64,000 nucleotides of DNA from Bactericera cockerelli (taxonomy: Eukaryota; Arthropoda; Insecta; Hemiptera; Triozidae), in NCBI GenBank assembly GCA_024516035.1, contig CM044958.1:45481929-45545928 (forward strand). Reading direction: 5' to 3'. The notes under the pieces are model-generated. The model had not been told where the DNA came from and searched no databases. It saw only the letters and a list, made by a program, of their open reading frames with translations. Shown here one piece after another: positions 38,401 to 47,099 of this stretch (position 1 is its first letter; the number at the start of each line of letters is the position of its first letter). The position numbers were made by a program, and so were the translations under genes.

Positions 38401-41400
38401 GAAGGGAGGGGATATGTAATGAGGATTGGTGAGCGGAAGTTACACGAAGGATTGGAGGGCAGGTGGTGGGATTGTATGAATGATTAGGGGTTAGGGGGAG
38501 GGGAGTTGTATAGATGATTGGAGGCGGAGTTTTTACAGAAAATTAAGTGATAGGAGTTGGTATGAAGAATTGGGGGGGTAGAAGGGATTATGGAGAGTGT
38601 TTTTTTTTTTACGGAGGAAATAATGGTGTTGGGGGATGGGTTTAGGGAGGGGGGTCGACCAGAGAGCACAAAGTCATCAATGAGGTCTTTGAAAGATTTT
38701 TTGTTTAACTCCTTTTGTTATAAAAATTTTATGTTGTATGGAAATTTGTGATTGTAATTACACAATTCGAATGTTTTTGTACTAATTAGAAGAATGAATT
38801 TTTGTTTTGTACATAATTAATTTTTAGGTGTTATATCAAATTAGTAATAACTACTTTGCATTTACAAATATTTATCTATACTTTGTCTACAATTTACAAG
38901 AACATCGTCTTAGTTATCTAATGGTGTTTTTTATACTGCTCTATGCTTGGTAAAATTATAAAATATTATTATGATGTGATTTTATAGTAAAATCTGGCTC
39001 TTGGCAATAATCTTAGATTTATTGAAAGTAGCACGGTGAAGTGTCAAAAAGAGCCTTTAGATAAGTCTGGTAGTAAATATTCTGATTTATGTTGAGTCAG
39101 CAAATAGTTCATTAATAATAATAATGTGTTTCTTTGTGTTATTATATCACAATTTTAGTGGATAGCCCAGAATTATAGGACTTTTCCATATCGTATTTTT
39201 GCCTATATTTCCGCCACTGGGGTTGGAAATAACAAGTATCAAGAGCGTTCGAATATAAATTGTCACCCATCCAAGTCCTAGACTTGCTGGGCGTTGCTTA
39301 ACTTCACTGACAGAACAAGAGCTGGTGTATTCAACGTGCCATCGACGCTGGCTCTTCACATAGATTTTTGAGTGAGTGAATAGTATACATATTTACATAA
39401 TTATGGTATGTGGTACATAATTTTAACTTCAATGTCGGGTGCTATCTTCACGCACCTAGTGAAAAGAGTCAGTATGGCGGGAAATTTTCTCGTGGAAATC
39501 TATTTCATTCACATCCTTTTTTCTTTATCAATGTCAGGACGGACATGTAAATATTACGTTCCCTGGTCAAATGTCACTCGTCATTTCACGTGTTTACTGA
39601 CGCTCTTTGGAGTTCTGTTAGGAGCATGACAAGGTCAAAGTTCAGTGTGATATGATAAGATATAGAATTACATAGAAAAATAATTTTTAAGTGTCGTAAA
39701 AGAGATCTTATTTGTCATTCCGAGTTCAATGATCTTTTTTTCTTTTCTTATTTGCGCCGCGGAACCGCGGCACTTCAGGGCTCTATACCTTTACATCCAT
39801 GCCATTCCGGAAACGGAAAAACTCGTTCAGAATTCTCCGTTCCGGCCGGGATTCGAACCCGCAACCTCCGAGTCAGCAACCAATGCTCTCAACCATTGTG
39901 CCACGGAGGTCTGAGTTCAATGAGGTAAATACGAGTACCTATAGGCACCCAGCTGACGGGATTGGACCTTTTTTTGTTGTTGCAGATTTCGCGTTTCTAA
40001 CAAAACAATCGATGACGGATATCGAAAAAAAAAGGACATTACCCTCCTCATACTGCCGAATAAACTATAAAAAAAAGTTTTTCGTTTAAGGGATAGTACT
40101 AATATCGCCTTATTTAGACTGCCCGATTAGGACTATTATGTCCCATTATTCCAGCAGTAAGCCCAAGACGTATTACTATGAGGTAAAAATCCCAAATGGG
40201 AAGATAACTTGTCATGTCCCGGCTGGGTTTCGAACCCGCGACCTCTGGAACCTCTGGAATTACAGAGTGCCGCCTTTACCACTGATCTACCGGGACAGAA
40301 GGGTATGTATAAAAAGTCGTAGTAACGGTGACCTTGGTTCGATCCCCAGCGGGGCAAGATTTTTCCTGCTCTGTACTTGGGTGTTCGGGGTCCACTCACA
40401 CCCCGTGAGGAAAAATGAGTAGCTGCTTTAATGTTAGCAGCGACCAGTGGCGGAATCATAGGCAAAAATAAGATATTGGGATTTTAAAGATATATTACGG
40501 AAAAGTCCTATAATTCTGCGCTACCCACTAAAATTGTGTTATAATAACACAAAGAAACACATTCTTTTATAGTAATAGATATTTGTGGCCGAAATCGGCA
40601 GCTTTTCGGGAATATGAAAAAAAATACACAGGTATCTATTATAATATGATTCATATGCAATTATCTTTTATTTACCAAGATAATAGTATTTCACCTGATG
40701 GCTATAATAGGTATTTTTTGCTTTCAGATTCCTACTAAAGTTATCAATGTACCTAAGATATTTGGTATCTACTGAATAGGTGCTTCTTAACAAAATATAC
40801 AGTTCAATAAATTACTATACGAAAAATCATAGGATAAGGAAAGTAAAAATTAAATAGGTACTCTTAAAACAATATTAAAAAAAAGGATTTAAATTAATTA
40901 CATTTTAAAATTAGAATTAAATTATTCATGAATAATGTACTTATATTTTAACTAAACATTTAAAATAAAATAACACTTTTCATTGACAGTTACCTAATAA
41001 TTGTTATGAATTACTTACTCGACCGTGTTTAGTACATTAATGACTTTGTGCCTCTGGAAATACATAGGGACTTACTGATGGTAAATACATACTTAGGTAC
41101 AACTACAAATTACAAATTTGTGATTGTAAATTACTCTACTGCAATTTGGAACAAAAGAATACAAACATAACATTAGTAAATGAGACTTGGATAGATAAGT
41201 ACAAGAAGTATGGGCCAAGCTATAAATCTGATTCAATAATTGAATCAGAATTGAGCCATTTATGGTTTGGTCGATACTTATTATTCTTATAATAATAATA
41301 ACACCCCTAAATTACCTGGATTACCAGGTAATTTAGGGTTGACTACCAGTGCACTATATTCTTATTATCTACAAGAAAGAGGTTATTTTCCCCACAAGAA

Positions 41401-42048
41401 AGATTTTCCCATTTACAGAGATAAATTTGACCTGGAAATCATTCTCTTATCCAACTCTATCTATTATTATTATTATTATTTTTTAGATTGCTCTTGAACC
41501 TGGATATAAGAGACCTCAAGGCACTGCACTTTTTTTCTCTCTTAAATCCAATCTTATAAAGTTTTTTCTCATAAAGTCGTTATTTTCCCTAGTACAAAGG
41601 TAAATTTGACCTGGAAATCATTCTCTTATATCCAGGTTTGAGTGCCCTACATATTGGAAAACGGGCACTTCACAGGAAATTTTTTTCCAAATACTACTTT
41701 GATCCATTACACAAAAATCTAAAATTTGACTCGCCAACCTCCGTGGCTGAGGAGAGCATTGGTTACTGACCCGAGGTTGCGGGTTCGAATCCCGGCCGGA
41801 GCGGAAAATTCCGACCGAGTTTTTCCAGAATAGCATGGGTTTAAAGGCAAATTGCCCTGAAGTATTGTGAAAACAGTTCCGTAGCAAAATTACCTTTTTT
41901 TTATTTAAAAAAAAAATTAAAAGTTTAACTCACTTCCACTGGCGTTTGGCGTTTTTCCGAATGTGGTGAGGGCAGCGGAGAAGAGAGGCACCAGAGTGAC
42001 CAGAAGGAATGACACCAAGGAGAAGATGTGACAGGCGTTGAACTTCAT
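22572..42048 (-). CDS. Predicted secreted protein with two six-cysteine EB/EGF-like modules, four exons
   Basis: Reconstructed from splice signals: exon 1 41934-42048, exon 2 37426-37569, exon 3 26083-26211, exon 4 22572-22915 (minus strand). Every junction is phase 1 and every intron is GT-AG, giving 243 residues and a TAG stop. Residues 1-26 form a signal peptide (MKFNAC then a Leu/Val/Phe core, then SAA). Exons 2 and 3 each encode one module with spacing C-x5-C-x5/7-C-x10-C-x-C-x10-C, as in EB or EGF-like modules of secreted invertebrate proteins. Exon 4 is a cysteine-free, Pro-rich then charged tail without a membrane segment. The exons are clearly richer in GC than the introns. Function unknown; an extracellular binding role is an inference. 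Extra exons in the long introns cannot be excluded. Confidence 0.7.
23100..24160. other. Intron 3 segment with SINE B relics
   Basis: Two short family B 3' pieces (about 23119-23180) and a PIF-type MITE end (23410-23427); the rest is AT-rich without recognised features. Confidence 0.5.
24161..24416. mobile_element. Foldback MITE, about 256 bp
   Basis: Left TGTACCAATTATTCGACAG and right complement enclose arms of about 75 bases (through TTAACCTTCATAAAAATTTA). TA pairs lie at the ends of the inverted repeat. Non-coding. Confidence 0.8.
24600..24990 (+). repeat. SINE family G split by a nested SINE family B
   Basis: Family G runs from about 24600 to AGAAAATGCATTGAG (about 24786) and resumes at TATTAAACTCGCCTCG (about 24949). 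Between them lies a 5'-truncated family B copy (24787-24948) ending in ATT repeats. The repeated ATTGAG at both junctions may be the target duplication. Family B was therefore active after this G copy landed. Confidence 0.75.
25028..26075. repeat. Minisatellite: 26-bp units grading into about 65-bp units
   Basis: About twenty copies of ACAAACACAACTATTTCCTT (26-bp period with ACTGTT) run to about 25610. They are followed by longer units that combine ACAAACACAACTATTAACCC with ACATAGTGACCGTTACTGAC up to exon 3. Lies in intron 3 of the EB-module gene. Confidence 0.92.
26083..26211 (-). CDS. Exon 3 of the EB-module gene: second six-cysteine module
   Basis: Acceptor TTGTTCCAG before 26211, donor GTAAGC after 26083. 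Encodes PCEKDEQCIPNAGC, then CMC and GNIC: same spacing as exon 2. Symmetric phase 1-1 exon of 129 bases. The minisatellite at 25028-26075 starts immediately after its donor. Confidence 0.82.
26611..27823. mobile_element. Non-autonomous hAT element, copy 1
   Basis: Perfect 15-bp terminal inverted repeats CATGCGCGGATATAG / CTATATCCGCGCATG. The inner left half is a tandem array of about 70-bp units (GGGGGGCACGGGACCC, AATAATTCCCAATTC, AATCCCGTAAAA). A unique part and a TG microsatellite follow. No transposase ORF. Its left flank CAAATAAG (26603-26610) matches the right flank of copy 2, not its own. Confidence 0.9.
27824..27915. other. 92-bp spacer between two hAT copies
   Basis: Contains a GA microsatellite bracketed by two related pieces (AGCACAGTA...AGAGGC on the left, AGCACAGTACGTATGAGAGGC on the right). 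No 8-bp duplication matches across either inner junction. Confidence 0.75.
27916..29595. mobile_element. Non-autonomous hAT element, copy 2 (carries a SINE insertion)
   Basis: Same termini and internal organisation as copy 1, with a 356-bp SINE at 28847-29202. The right flank is CAAATAAG (29596-29603), identical to the left flank of copy 1. This indicates that 26611-29595 behaves as one insertion. Confidence 0.9.
28847..29202 (-). repeat. ATG-tailed VNTR SINE inserted in hAT copy 2
   Basis: Bracketed by ATAAAATGGAT at 28836-28846 and 29203-29213. hAT copies 1 and 3 contain that site only once, so they show the empty state. About six 38-bp units precede the body and a CAT-repeat (ATG on the minus strand) tail. 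Confidence 0.93.
30095..30243 (-). repeat. SINE family C
   Basis: GTGTTAATCACTTTTGTGAT through GACTTGAACCACCGACCTCC to the CTACTGAGGTCG end on the plus strand: a complete inverted family C copy. Confidence 0.8.
30560..30770 (-). repeat. 5S rRNA-headed SINE
   Basis: The minus strand reads CACTGTTGAATGCGCGC, then GGATCACCGAAGTTAAGCAA (5S box A region), then the GGCTGGGTGAGGTTTATGTG body and GGAGGGTAACACCCCCGTC. Confidence 0.75.
30885..31112 (+). repeat. SINE family A, headless, with inverted start
   Basis: Begins with a small palindrome (ACATTAACCTCACCCAGGCT then its complement), continues through GCGAATGGAGAGTAAAACCC and ATCCAGCCGTAAAAAATGTG, and ends in AAGAAGAAGAAG. Confidence 0.8.
32040..32225 (-). 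repeat. SINE family D
   Basis: Plus strand shows the family order inverted: CATAATTCCTCCACTG, AAAGCAGCTGCTCATTTTTC, then AGAAATCGAACCCAGGTCAC (B box). Confidence 0.7.
32400..33065. repeat. Pyrimidine-rich degenerate repeats
   Basis: C/T-rich sequence with recurring GGCGT and GGCGC motifs spaced irregularly, in intron 2 of the EB-module gene. A relic of the 9770 MITE family lies at 32740-32860. The open frames have no coding character. Confidence 0.4.
33535..34423. mobile_element. Near-perfect foldback MITE, 889 bp, TA duplication
   Basis: Ends CAGGGTGAGCATAAAGTCTC and its complement, each flanked by TATA. The arms are about 380 bases and almost identical; for example AAATTCCAGAAAAATGAAAT in the left arm recurs inverted at about 34068-34100. 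Only about 130 bases remain as loop. No transposase. Confidence 0.93.
34750..34830 (+). repeat. SINE family C, head only
   Basis: ACCAGTAGCTTGATCGATAA, then GAGGTCGGTGGTTCACGTCC. The body is poorly preserved. Confidence 0.55.
35510..35765 (-). repeat. 5S rRNA-headed SINE
   Basis: The minus strand contains GTTGAATACACCCTTTTTCG, a degraded box A region, then GATTAGGACTTGTAAGGGTG (compare the 5S box C, ACTTGGATGGGTGAC), and the family body up to the GGGGGTTTTATGCTTCATTC end on the plus strand. Confidence 0.65.
36090..36345 (-). repeat. SINE family G fragment followed by SINE family C
   Basis: 36090-36175 shows the inverted G motifs (GCGAAGTTAATGCCTTAGGC, CCACTTAACCCTGAACGCC). 36195-36345 is a well-preserved inverted family C copy with GACTTGAACCACCGACCTCC. 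Confidence 0.65.
37145..37385 (-). repeat. SINE family A next to exon 2
   Basis: Plus strand: GATTCTATTTGGTTTTAACG, CTACCCACATTAACCTCACC, GAATCGAACTCAGGATCTCT and ACAACCGTTACGCCACG. The tRNA-like head ends about 40 bases from the donor of exon 2. Confidence 0.82.
37426..37569 (-). CDS. Exon 2 of the EB-module gene: first six-cysteine module
   Basis: Acceptor TTCGCAG before 37569, donor GTAAAT after 37426. Encodes RPCNTDGDCYSIKYSSC followed by CLC and GNSC. The 144-base exon is symmetric (phase 1-1) and thus duplicable. Confidence 0.82.
37590..38660. repeat. G-rich minisatellite in intron 1
   Basis: Degenerate units combine GGGCGGAGGTTTTGACGGAG, GGGAGGGGTGGGGA and TTGTATGGAGGATTGGGG, with a period that varies around 60-130 bases. 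Many runs of four or more G occur on the plus strand (the template strand of the EB-module gene). The overlapping open frames are artefacts of the repeat. Confidence 0.88.
38660..39130. other. AT-rich intron sequence, nothing recognised
   Basis: No repeat family or coding signal was identified. Confidence 0.4.
39130..39365 (-). repeat. 5S rRNA-headed SINE with the clearest 5S match
   Basis: The minus strand has GCGTCGATGGCACGTTGAAT, GTGAAGTTAAGCAACGC and GGACTTGGATGGGTGAC, matching the box A and box C regions of animal 5S rRNA. It then joins a 3' end of SINE family D type (plus strand AGTGGATAGCCCAGAATTAT). Confidence 0.8.
39755..39915 (-). repeat. SINE family E
   Basis: Plus strand: GCCATTCCGGAAACGG, CGGGATTCGAACCCGCAACC, and CAACCATTGTGCCACGGAGG. 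Inverted copy of the element at 10755. Confidence 0.8.
40100..40297 (-). repeat. SINE family B
   Basis: Plus strand: ATCGCCTTATTTAGACTGCC, AAATCCCAAATGGGAAGATA, GGTTTCGAACCCGCGACC, then CACTGATCTACCGGGACAG. Nearly complete. Confidence 0.85.
40310..40560 (+). repeat. SINE family D, 5'-truncated
   Basis: Starts near the B box (GGTTCGATCCCCAGCGGGGC) and continues through TGCTCTGTACTTGGGTGTTC and GCGCTACCCACTAAAATTGT. It abuts the head of the family B copy. Confidence 0.78.
40561..41734. other. AT-rich intron sequence with a 15-bp-arm hairpin
   Basis: Mostly unassigned. 41306-41340 holds a perfect short palindrome (CCCTAAATTACCTGG, ATTA loop, complement). 41425-41650 has two partial direct copies of AATTTGACCTGGAAATCATT. 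Confidence 0.5.
41735..41895 (+). repeat. SINE family E
   Basis: CCTCCGTGGCTGAGGAGAGC, GCGGGTTCGAATCCCGGCCG, CCGACCGAGTTTTTCCAG, then an A-rich end just before the donor of exon 1. Confidence 0.75.
41934..42048 (-). CDS. Exon 1 of the EB-module gene: signal peptide
   Basis: ATG at 42048 opens 38 codons with a hydrophobic core followed by FSAALTT, then GTGAGT donor at 41933-41928. Ends one base into a codon, matching the phase of exon 2. No TATA box is evident upstream. Confidence 0.7.
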
Positions 42049-42059
42049 GGCTCTGGAAG

Positions 42060-43232
42060 TTGTGCCAAAATTCGACTTGAAAACTTTGAGACCAAAGTGA
42101 CGGGCACTGGGGCACCAAATTCAGTGAATCAATTTACTCCAAAAAGTCTAAAAATTGAAGTTAAAACAAGAAATTGTATTTATTTTGTCACGAGAACTAA
42201 TTTGAATGTCAGCAATTTTAGAATATCGAACAGTCCAGCTTGATGGGGACTTCAACTTTCTTTTAGCCGTTCTAAGATTCGATTAAAGTTGGAAATTTCT
42301 TTGGAGTTATTTAAAGACGCGAAATAATTAACTGTTGTATGACAACATTGTGTCCAGGATTCTTTATCACTTTCAGAGAACTGGTCTAGTTTTTACTTTC
42401 CTTTTTTTTAAATAATTAAGATGATTTTTTAATAATTAAGATGGTTTTAATGTTCGTGACACTAGAACTAAATTTCGACAAAAAAGAAAGCACTTTACTT
42501 ATTACTGAATGATTTTCTAAAAGACAGACGAATTTTATGAAAAATTAAGAATGGTAAAATGAGAAAGAAAAAACTGGTTTTTGTTATTTTACAGTCCGGC
42601 AAGCAGTTGTTAGATATTATTTTTTGTGCGAGAAAAAACAGGATAGCTAATTATGCAACTGAAATGTAAGCGGAAAATGTTTTGTTTTCAAACTTGAGTT
42701 ATTTAACTTATCGCGTACATAAATCAGTAAAAAATAAACACTTTGAGGCAGTTAAAAAAAATTGTTCATCAATTAAACTGAAATTTTAAATAAAAATGGT
42801 CGAAATCAATTTATTTATGTTTTATCGCCAACTATGTTTAAAAGTCCGTCAGTTCCTCTCGAAAGGCACAAAGATTCTTTTAACAATGGGCTGATAGTTT
42901 TTTAAATTTTGCTCACTGATTCGAGTTCCTTAAAAGTTTTCCCACGTATCACTGGTCGTGATTTGTATTGTTCTGCGCATGCCCCAACGCTTTTGTTTGA
43001 AATTTAATAGCTATCAAACTGTGTTATTGTAAATAATGCATTGTTTATAGGATTACCTAGGTGCGTTATGTATTGTTTTCAACGGTATTTGATTTGAAGA
43101 TTTTAGACAGGTATAACATTAAATAAATTAAACAATCTGAATAGGACTTACTACTTACTGAACCCACAAGTATATATTAGGTTCAAATACATACATAATA
43201 CATTTATAAGGTAGGATTCCATGATAAGTATG
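42060..43232. other. Upstream region of the EB-module gene
   Basis: AT-rich. No core promoter motif, repeat or ORF could be supported. Confidence 0.35.
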
Positions 43233-44206
43233 TGGGTCATTTTCATTTATCTTGGGCATATCAAGTCCGCAACCTTTCTCCTTTAATAAATGTGAAAATA
43301 ATAGGGATATATGACTAAAATCTATTTGATCACATAGGAAACAATTTTTTTTATAAATTACAATAATAAATTGTCTTTTAAACTAATGTGGAGACTCAAA
43401 ATTGCCAGTTATGTAAGTAACGTTCATGATATTTTAGGTGTCCCTTAGTCTAAGATTTTACTGTGTCTGATAGAAAAAAATGCATTTCTCCCCATTATTT
43501 TCACCAAAATCCAATATTAATGAGAAAAATACAGTTTATTTAGGATGTGACCATTAGTTTTCATAAAAATAATAATGTTCACCTCATTCTACAGACGTGT
43601 AAAGTTGTGTCCCTACGAAGAAAAAAAAATCTCCGTCATGAATGTTACCCCCAAAAAAATGTAAACCATTTTGAAAAACCCTTTGAATGAGAAGCTAGCA
43701 GCTGCCGCTATTTTGCTTCTTATAGATGACATTGTTTTTATTTTGAAATTTCCTGTCAGTTGGATGTTGGATGCAGTACAGTGAGGGACAATGGTGGGTC
43801 TAATTTTTTTTGACAAGAACGTTACGCGGTTTTTAAAATGAATTGTAATGATTATTTAATATATAATGTATTTCTTTAATTTTTCTTCATGTCCTCTTTC
43901 CAATCAAATATTTTTTTTTGTAAAGTGAATATTCTTTTATTGAGAAAAGATTGTTTTAGTGGCGTGTTACTCATGAACGTTACCGTCATGAACGTTACCC
44001 GTGGTCATGAACAGTACCTAGTAGGTTAAGTTTTTGTAATTTTGTGTGAAGAGGTAGCTGCTAGAAATATTCTAAATAAAAGCTTTTGCTCAAAGGTATT
44101 TGTCTTAGTCTTCTGAGCCTAAAAAATTGTTAAAAATTGTTTAGGAAAAAGGTAACGTTCATGACTTGAAAAAATCCAATTGCCCAAGATAAATGAAAAT
44201 GACCCA
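43233..44206. mobile_element. DNA transposon remnant or MITE, 26-bp inverted termini
   Basis: TGGGTCATTTTCATTTATCT at the left end and its complement at the right end define 974 bases. Sub-terminal CGTTCATGA motifs recur inside in both orientations. No transposase ORF is visible. Confidence 0.72.
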
Positions 44207-44444
44207 TATACTATGTTATTGCGACTTATTAACTACATAAAAAGTACATAAAGTACTTTAAACACATCAGGTACATAATACATACCTACTAAATAGTCGC
44301 AAAAAATTGTTTACACTAACTCATAAGCAGGCAGTTAACTACTAATCTACATTGAATTCGTATAAATGCGAAATACTAGATATCAGAGTGTTTAAAAACA
44401 TGTGTATGTATGGAGTGGTGCTTTAGTCCAATTTCAGACCTCAG

Positions 44445-44800
44445 TATTCGGTATAGCACAGTGATAAAGGCAGCGGTCTGGTAATCTATAGGTCGCGGGT
44501 TCTAAACCGGGACATAAAATGTTTTTTTTTTAGATGAGTGTTTCGTAGCCATGAAACATGAGCTACTGTAGACGTTTGTGGTCTGTGTTGTAGCCTTTCC
44601 ATCCCGTAGTATGTCTGCCCTCTGATGGGCGAGAAGTGACACAATACTTCTCAATTAGGTGCTGGGTCAACACGAGCGCACCGGATTGTATCCCTTACAA
44701 ACAATTTAAACCAAATTAAGAATACAAATTTTTGTCGGCTAGGAAGATCAAACCCTAGACCTTCCACATGGCAAGCGAGTGCAACCACTGCAACCACTCA
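44445..44800 (-). repeat. SINE family F plus a tRNA-like head
   Basis: 44445-44520 has a tRNA-like head on the plus strand (TAGCACAGTGATAAAGGCAG, CGGGTTCTAAACCGGG). 44530-44800 is an inverted copy of the family seen at 13550 (GGGCGAGAAGTGACACAATA, CAACACGAGCGCACCGG). Confidence 0.65.
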
Positions 44801-45189
44801 AATTTTGTTCTTGGCGTCTATTTTACACGTTTGTTTTTTAAGGGTGGATCAAATTTACTTCGTAGTTGAGCATCCTAATTAGTAATTAGTAATTACCCAT
44901 TCAAGTCATTGTTAAAGTGTTTCCCATAGCATGGCTTGAAATTCAGTGCATGTCCCGTTGAAAACAATATGGAACGATAAACATTAAACACTTTTGCTGA
45001 AGCCATTATTGTTTTATTTTATTTAGAAAAAATTACGCATTATTTTTTGCATTTTCATGCATTTCAAGGTCACGACTATTATTTATTATTATTTTGTTTA
45101 CCAATTTTTTTAACAGCAAAATTTCACAACTAAGTCATGTTAACTTTTTATACAAATAAAGTTGTGACGACAAAGCTGAGAAAAAATTC

Positions 45190-45473
45190 TTTTTGAACTG
45201 TGGTCTCCTTTCTCATACATCTTTTCATAAATTTAATATCCTCTCTTTTAACCTCACTACTCACCCGTCTCTCTTCCCCACTCTTCCTCTCTCCTCTCAC
45301 TCATTTTAACCTTTCTCCTCTTCTCCTTCTTTCTCTTTTTTCTCTCTGTCTATTTCTTTCTCATTCTCTCTTCTCTCTCTCTCTTCTTTTCTCTTTCTCT
45401 CTCTCTCTATCTCGTCTTCTTTCTTTCTCTCTTCTCTTCTTTCTTCTCTCTCTTTCTTTCTCTCTCTCTCTTC

Positions 45474-45510
<37 letters not shown>

Positions 45511-45601
45511 TTCTTTCTCTCTCTCTCTTTCTTTCTCTCTCTTCTCTCTCTCTCTTCTCTTTCTCTCTCTCTCTTTTCTTTCTCTCTCTCTTTCTCTCTC
45601 T

Positions 45602-45663
<62 letters not shown>
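45190..45663. repeat. CT microsatellite, about 470 bp
   Basis: Interrupted (TC)n with TTTC variants, becoming pure (CT)n between about 45608 and 45660. The long Ser/Leu-rich and Arg/Glu-rich frames over it are artefacts of the repeat. Confidence 0.95.
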
Positions 45664-45664
<1 letters not shown>

Positions 45665-45825
45665 CCTCTCAGTAATAACTACATGCAAGCATGGAAAAGT
45701 CACCAAGAGCATGTTGAAGGAACGTAACCATAGCAGGGCAGGGTCTCCTGTTAGGAAGGTTATTATTACTATACCTAACTTACTGTCTTATTTCACATTG
45801 CCTTTTCCAAAATCTACTTGGGGTC

Positions 45826-46112
45826 GGCATTGTTCAACCTCATGGTTGAGGTTGGTTGTGGCACATTTTTTTGTCTGGACGCCCTTCCTAACGCCAACCA
45901 TTCTATTTAATATAACTGTCCTGTTCTATTCTATCCTCATTAGGACGGGGCTTTTACCACTTTTACTCGGAATCGTACCAGCTACCCACATTAATCTCAT
46001 CAAGTCTGGGTAGAGTCGGAAATGCCAGCCTCACATGTATGGAGGGAACAGAATTTTTTGTGTGAAAAGTCTGTTCCGACCGGGAATCGAACTGCGAATC
46101 TCTGGACCACCT
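45826..46112 (-). repeat. SINE family A
   Basis: Plus strand: GGGGTCGGCATTGTTCAACC, GCCCTTCCTAACGCCAACC, GCTACCCACATTAATCTCAT, and GGAATCGAACTGCGAATCTC near the head end. Confidence 0.82.
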
Positions 46113-46344
46113 TACTTACTGTATTTATTGAATATTCACTGAAATAAATTAAATTCTGAAACTTTAGTCAAATCTTTATTGGGTGAAACAGTAATAGATA
46201 TTTTACGGAAGATAATAAAATAATGGCTCCCTCCATAAGGGAAATTAAGCTAGTAAAAAGACTTAAAGAATAAAATTGAGAATATGATTGCTTGGGTTGT
46301 TGTTTTTTGCCAGATACCACTTTTGTGTACTGAGGTTGTTTCCA

Positions 46345-46430
46345 CCAACCTCAGTAGCTCGACCAATAAGGCGGCGGACTCGTGACCTGGAGACTGTTGG
46401 TTCGAATCCCATGTTACGCTAAATTTTTGT
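46345..46430 (+). repeat. SINE family C, 5' part
   Basis: CAACCTCAGTAGCTCGACCA, then TGTTGGTTCGAATCCCATG. Head and B box are well preserved. Confidence 0.75.
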
Positions 46431-46658
46431 AGGGTCCTTCCTAAACTTTCTCAATATTTAATATTTCATGTAACAAACATGTCATCATTCTTTAGACTGT
46501 CGGTCGAGACAGGGAGTCCCATTACGCTAACAGTTTAATATAGCACCTCTTTATTTATTGCATGTAACTATATTTTTACAGGATGTTATATTGTTATGTA
46601 CACATTTCCAGTTCAGACCCTACTACAGAATTTTTTTTTTTTTTTTTTTTTTTTTTAT

Positions 46659-47066
46659 TCAAACGATATAATATATTTCATTCAACGATTCGTCTTTCTT
46701 CAGTGTGCTCATTACTGATGCCTTATTCCCTCTTTGTACCGCGAAACTCACTCTTTGACGGAAGTACTCCCCTGCACGTCTCTCTTTCGTTTCAAGTACC
46801 AGAGACTTGGAAATAGAATTAAATAGTTCCAAGGCATCTGGTCCAAAAGATCCGAAAGTTTCGACGGCAAAGGGAGAGAAAATGAATTGGGAGTGAATTT
46901 CGCGATACTTGTCTTTTTTTAATTTTTCAGCATGTTTCGCTGCTTCCCCTGGACCTTGTCATCATTCTTCTCACCACACATAGTGCCTACCAGGCTCGAG
47001 GCATTTCCACGCTGGACTGCCAATGACAGTCGTTGCCGTAAGAATGCCCCGGCCCTGGTATCACCA
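46659..47066 (-). pseudogene. Two fragments of a retroelement-associated protein with a poly(A) end
   Basis: On the minus strand, 47066-46958 encodes RAGAFLRQRLSLAVQRGNAS and nearby residues, and 46948-46659 encodes the downstream half of a related copy (FSPFAVETFGSFGPDALE, then RAGEYFRQRVSFAVQRGN) ending in TGA. The TGA overlaps an AATAAA and a run of A (46631-46656), so this copy was reverse-transcribed. I recognise the pattern from a widespread invertebrate mobile-element protein that in other members carries RPDG and W/DVTC motifs. The second member of the family here lies at 51892-55659. Confidence 0.65.
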
Positions 47067-47099
47067 CATGTGCCTTGTAAATCGAGTTCAAGACAGTAA

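Noticed and set aside
39240..39365. Possible 5S rRNA gene
   Set aside because: Diverged from 5S, incomplete, and fused to a SINE 3' body.
45200..45727. Long Ser/Leu-rich frame (plus) and Arg/Glu-rich frame (minus)
   Set aside because: Direct translation of the CT microsatellite; no splice sites, domains or flanking coding sequence.
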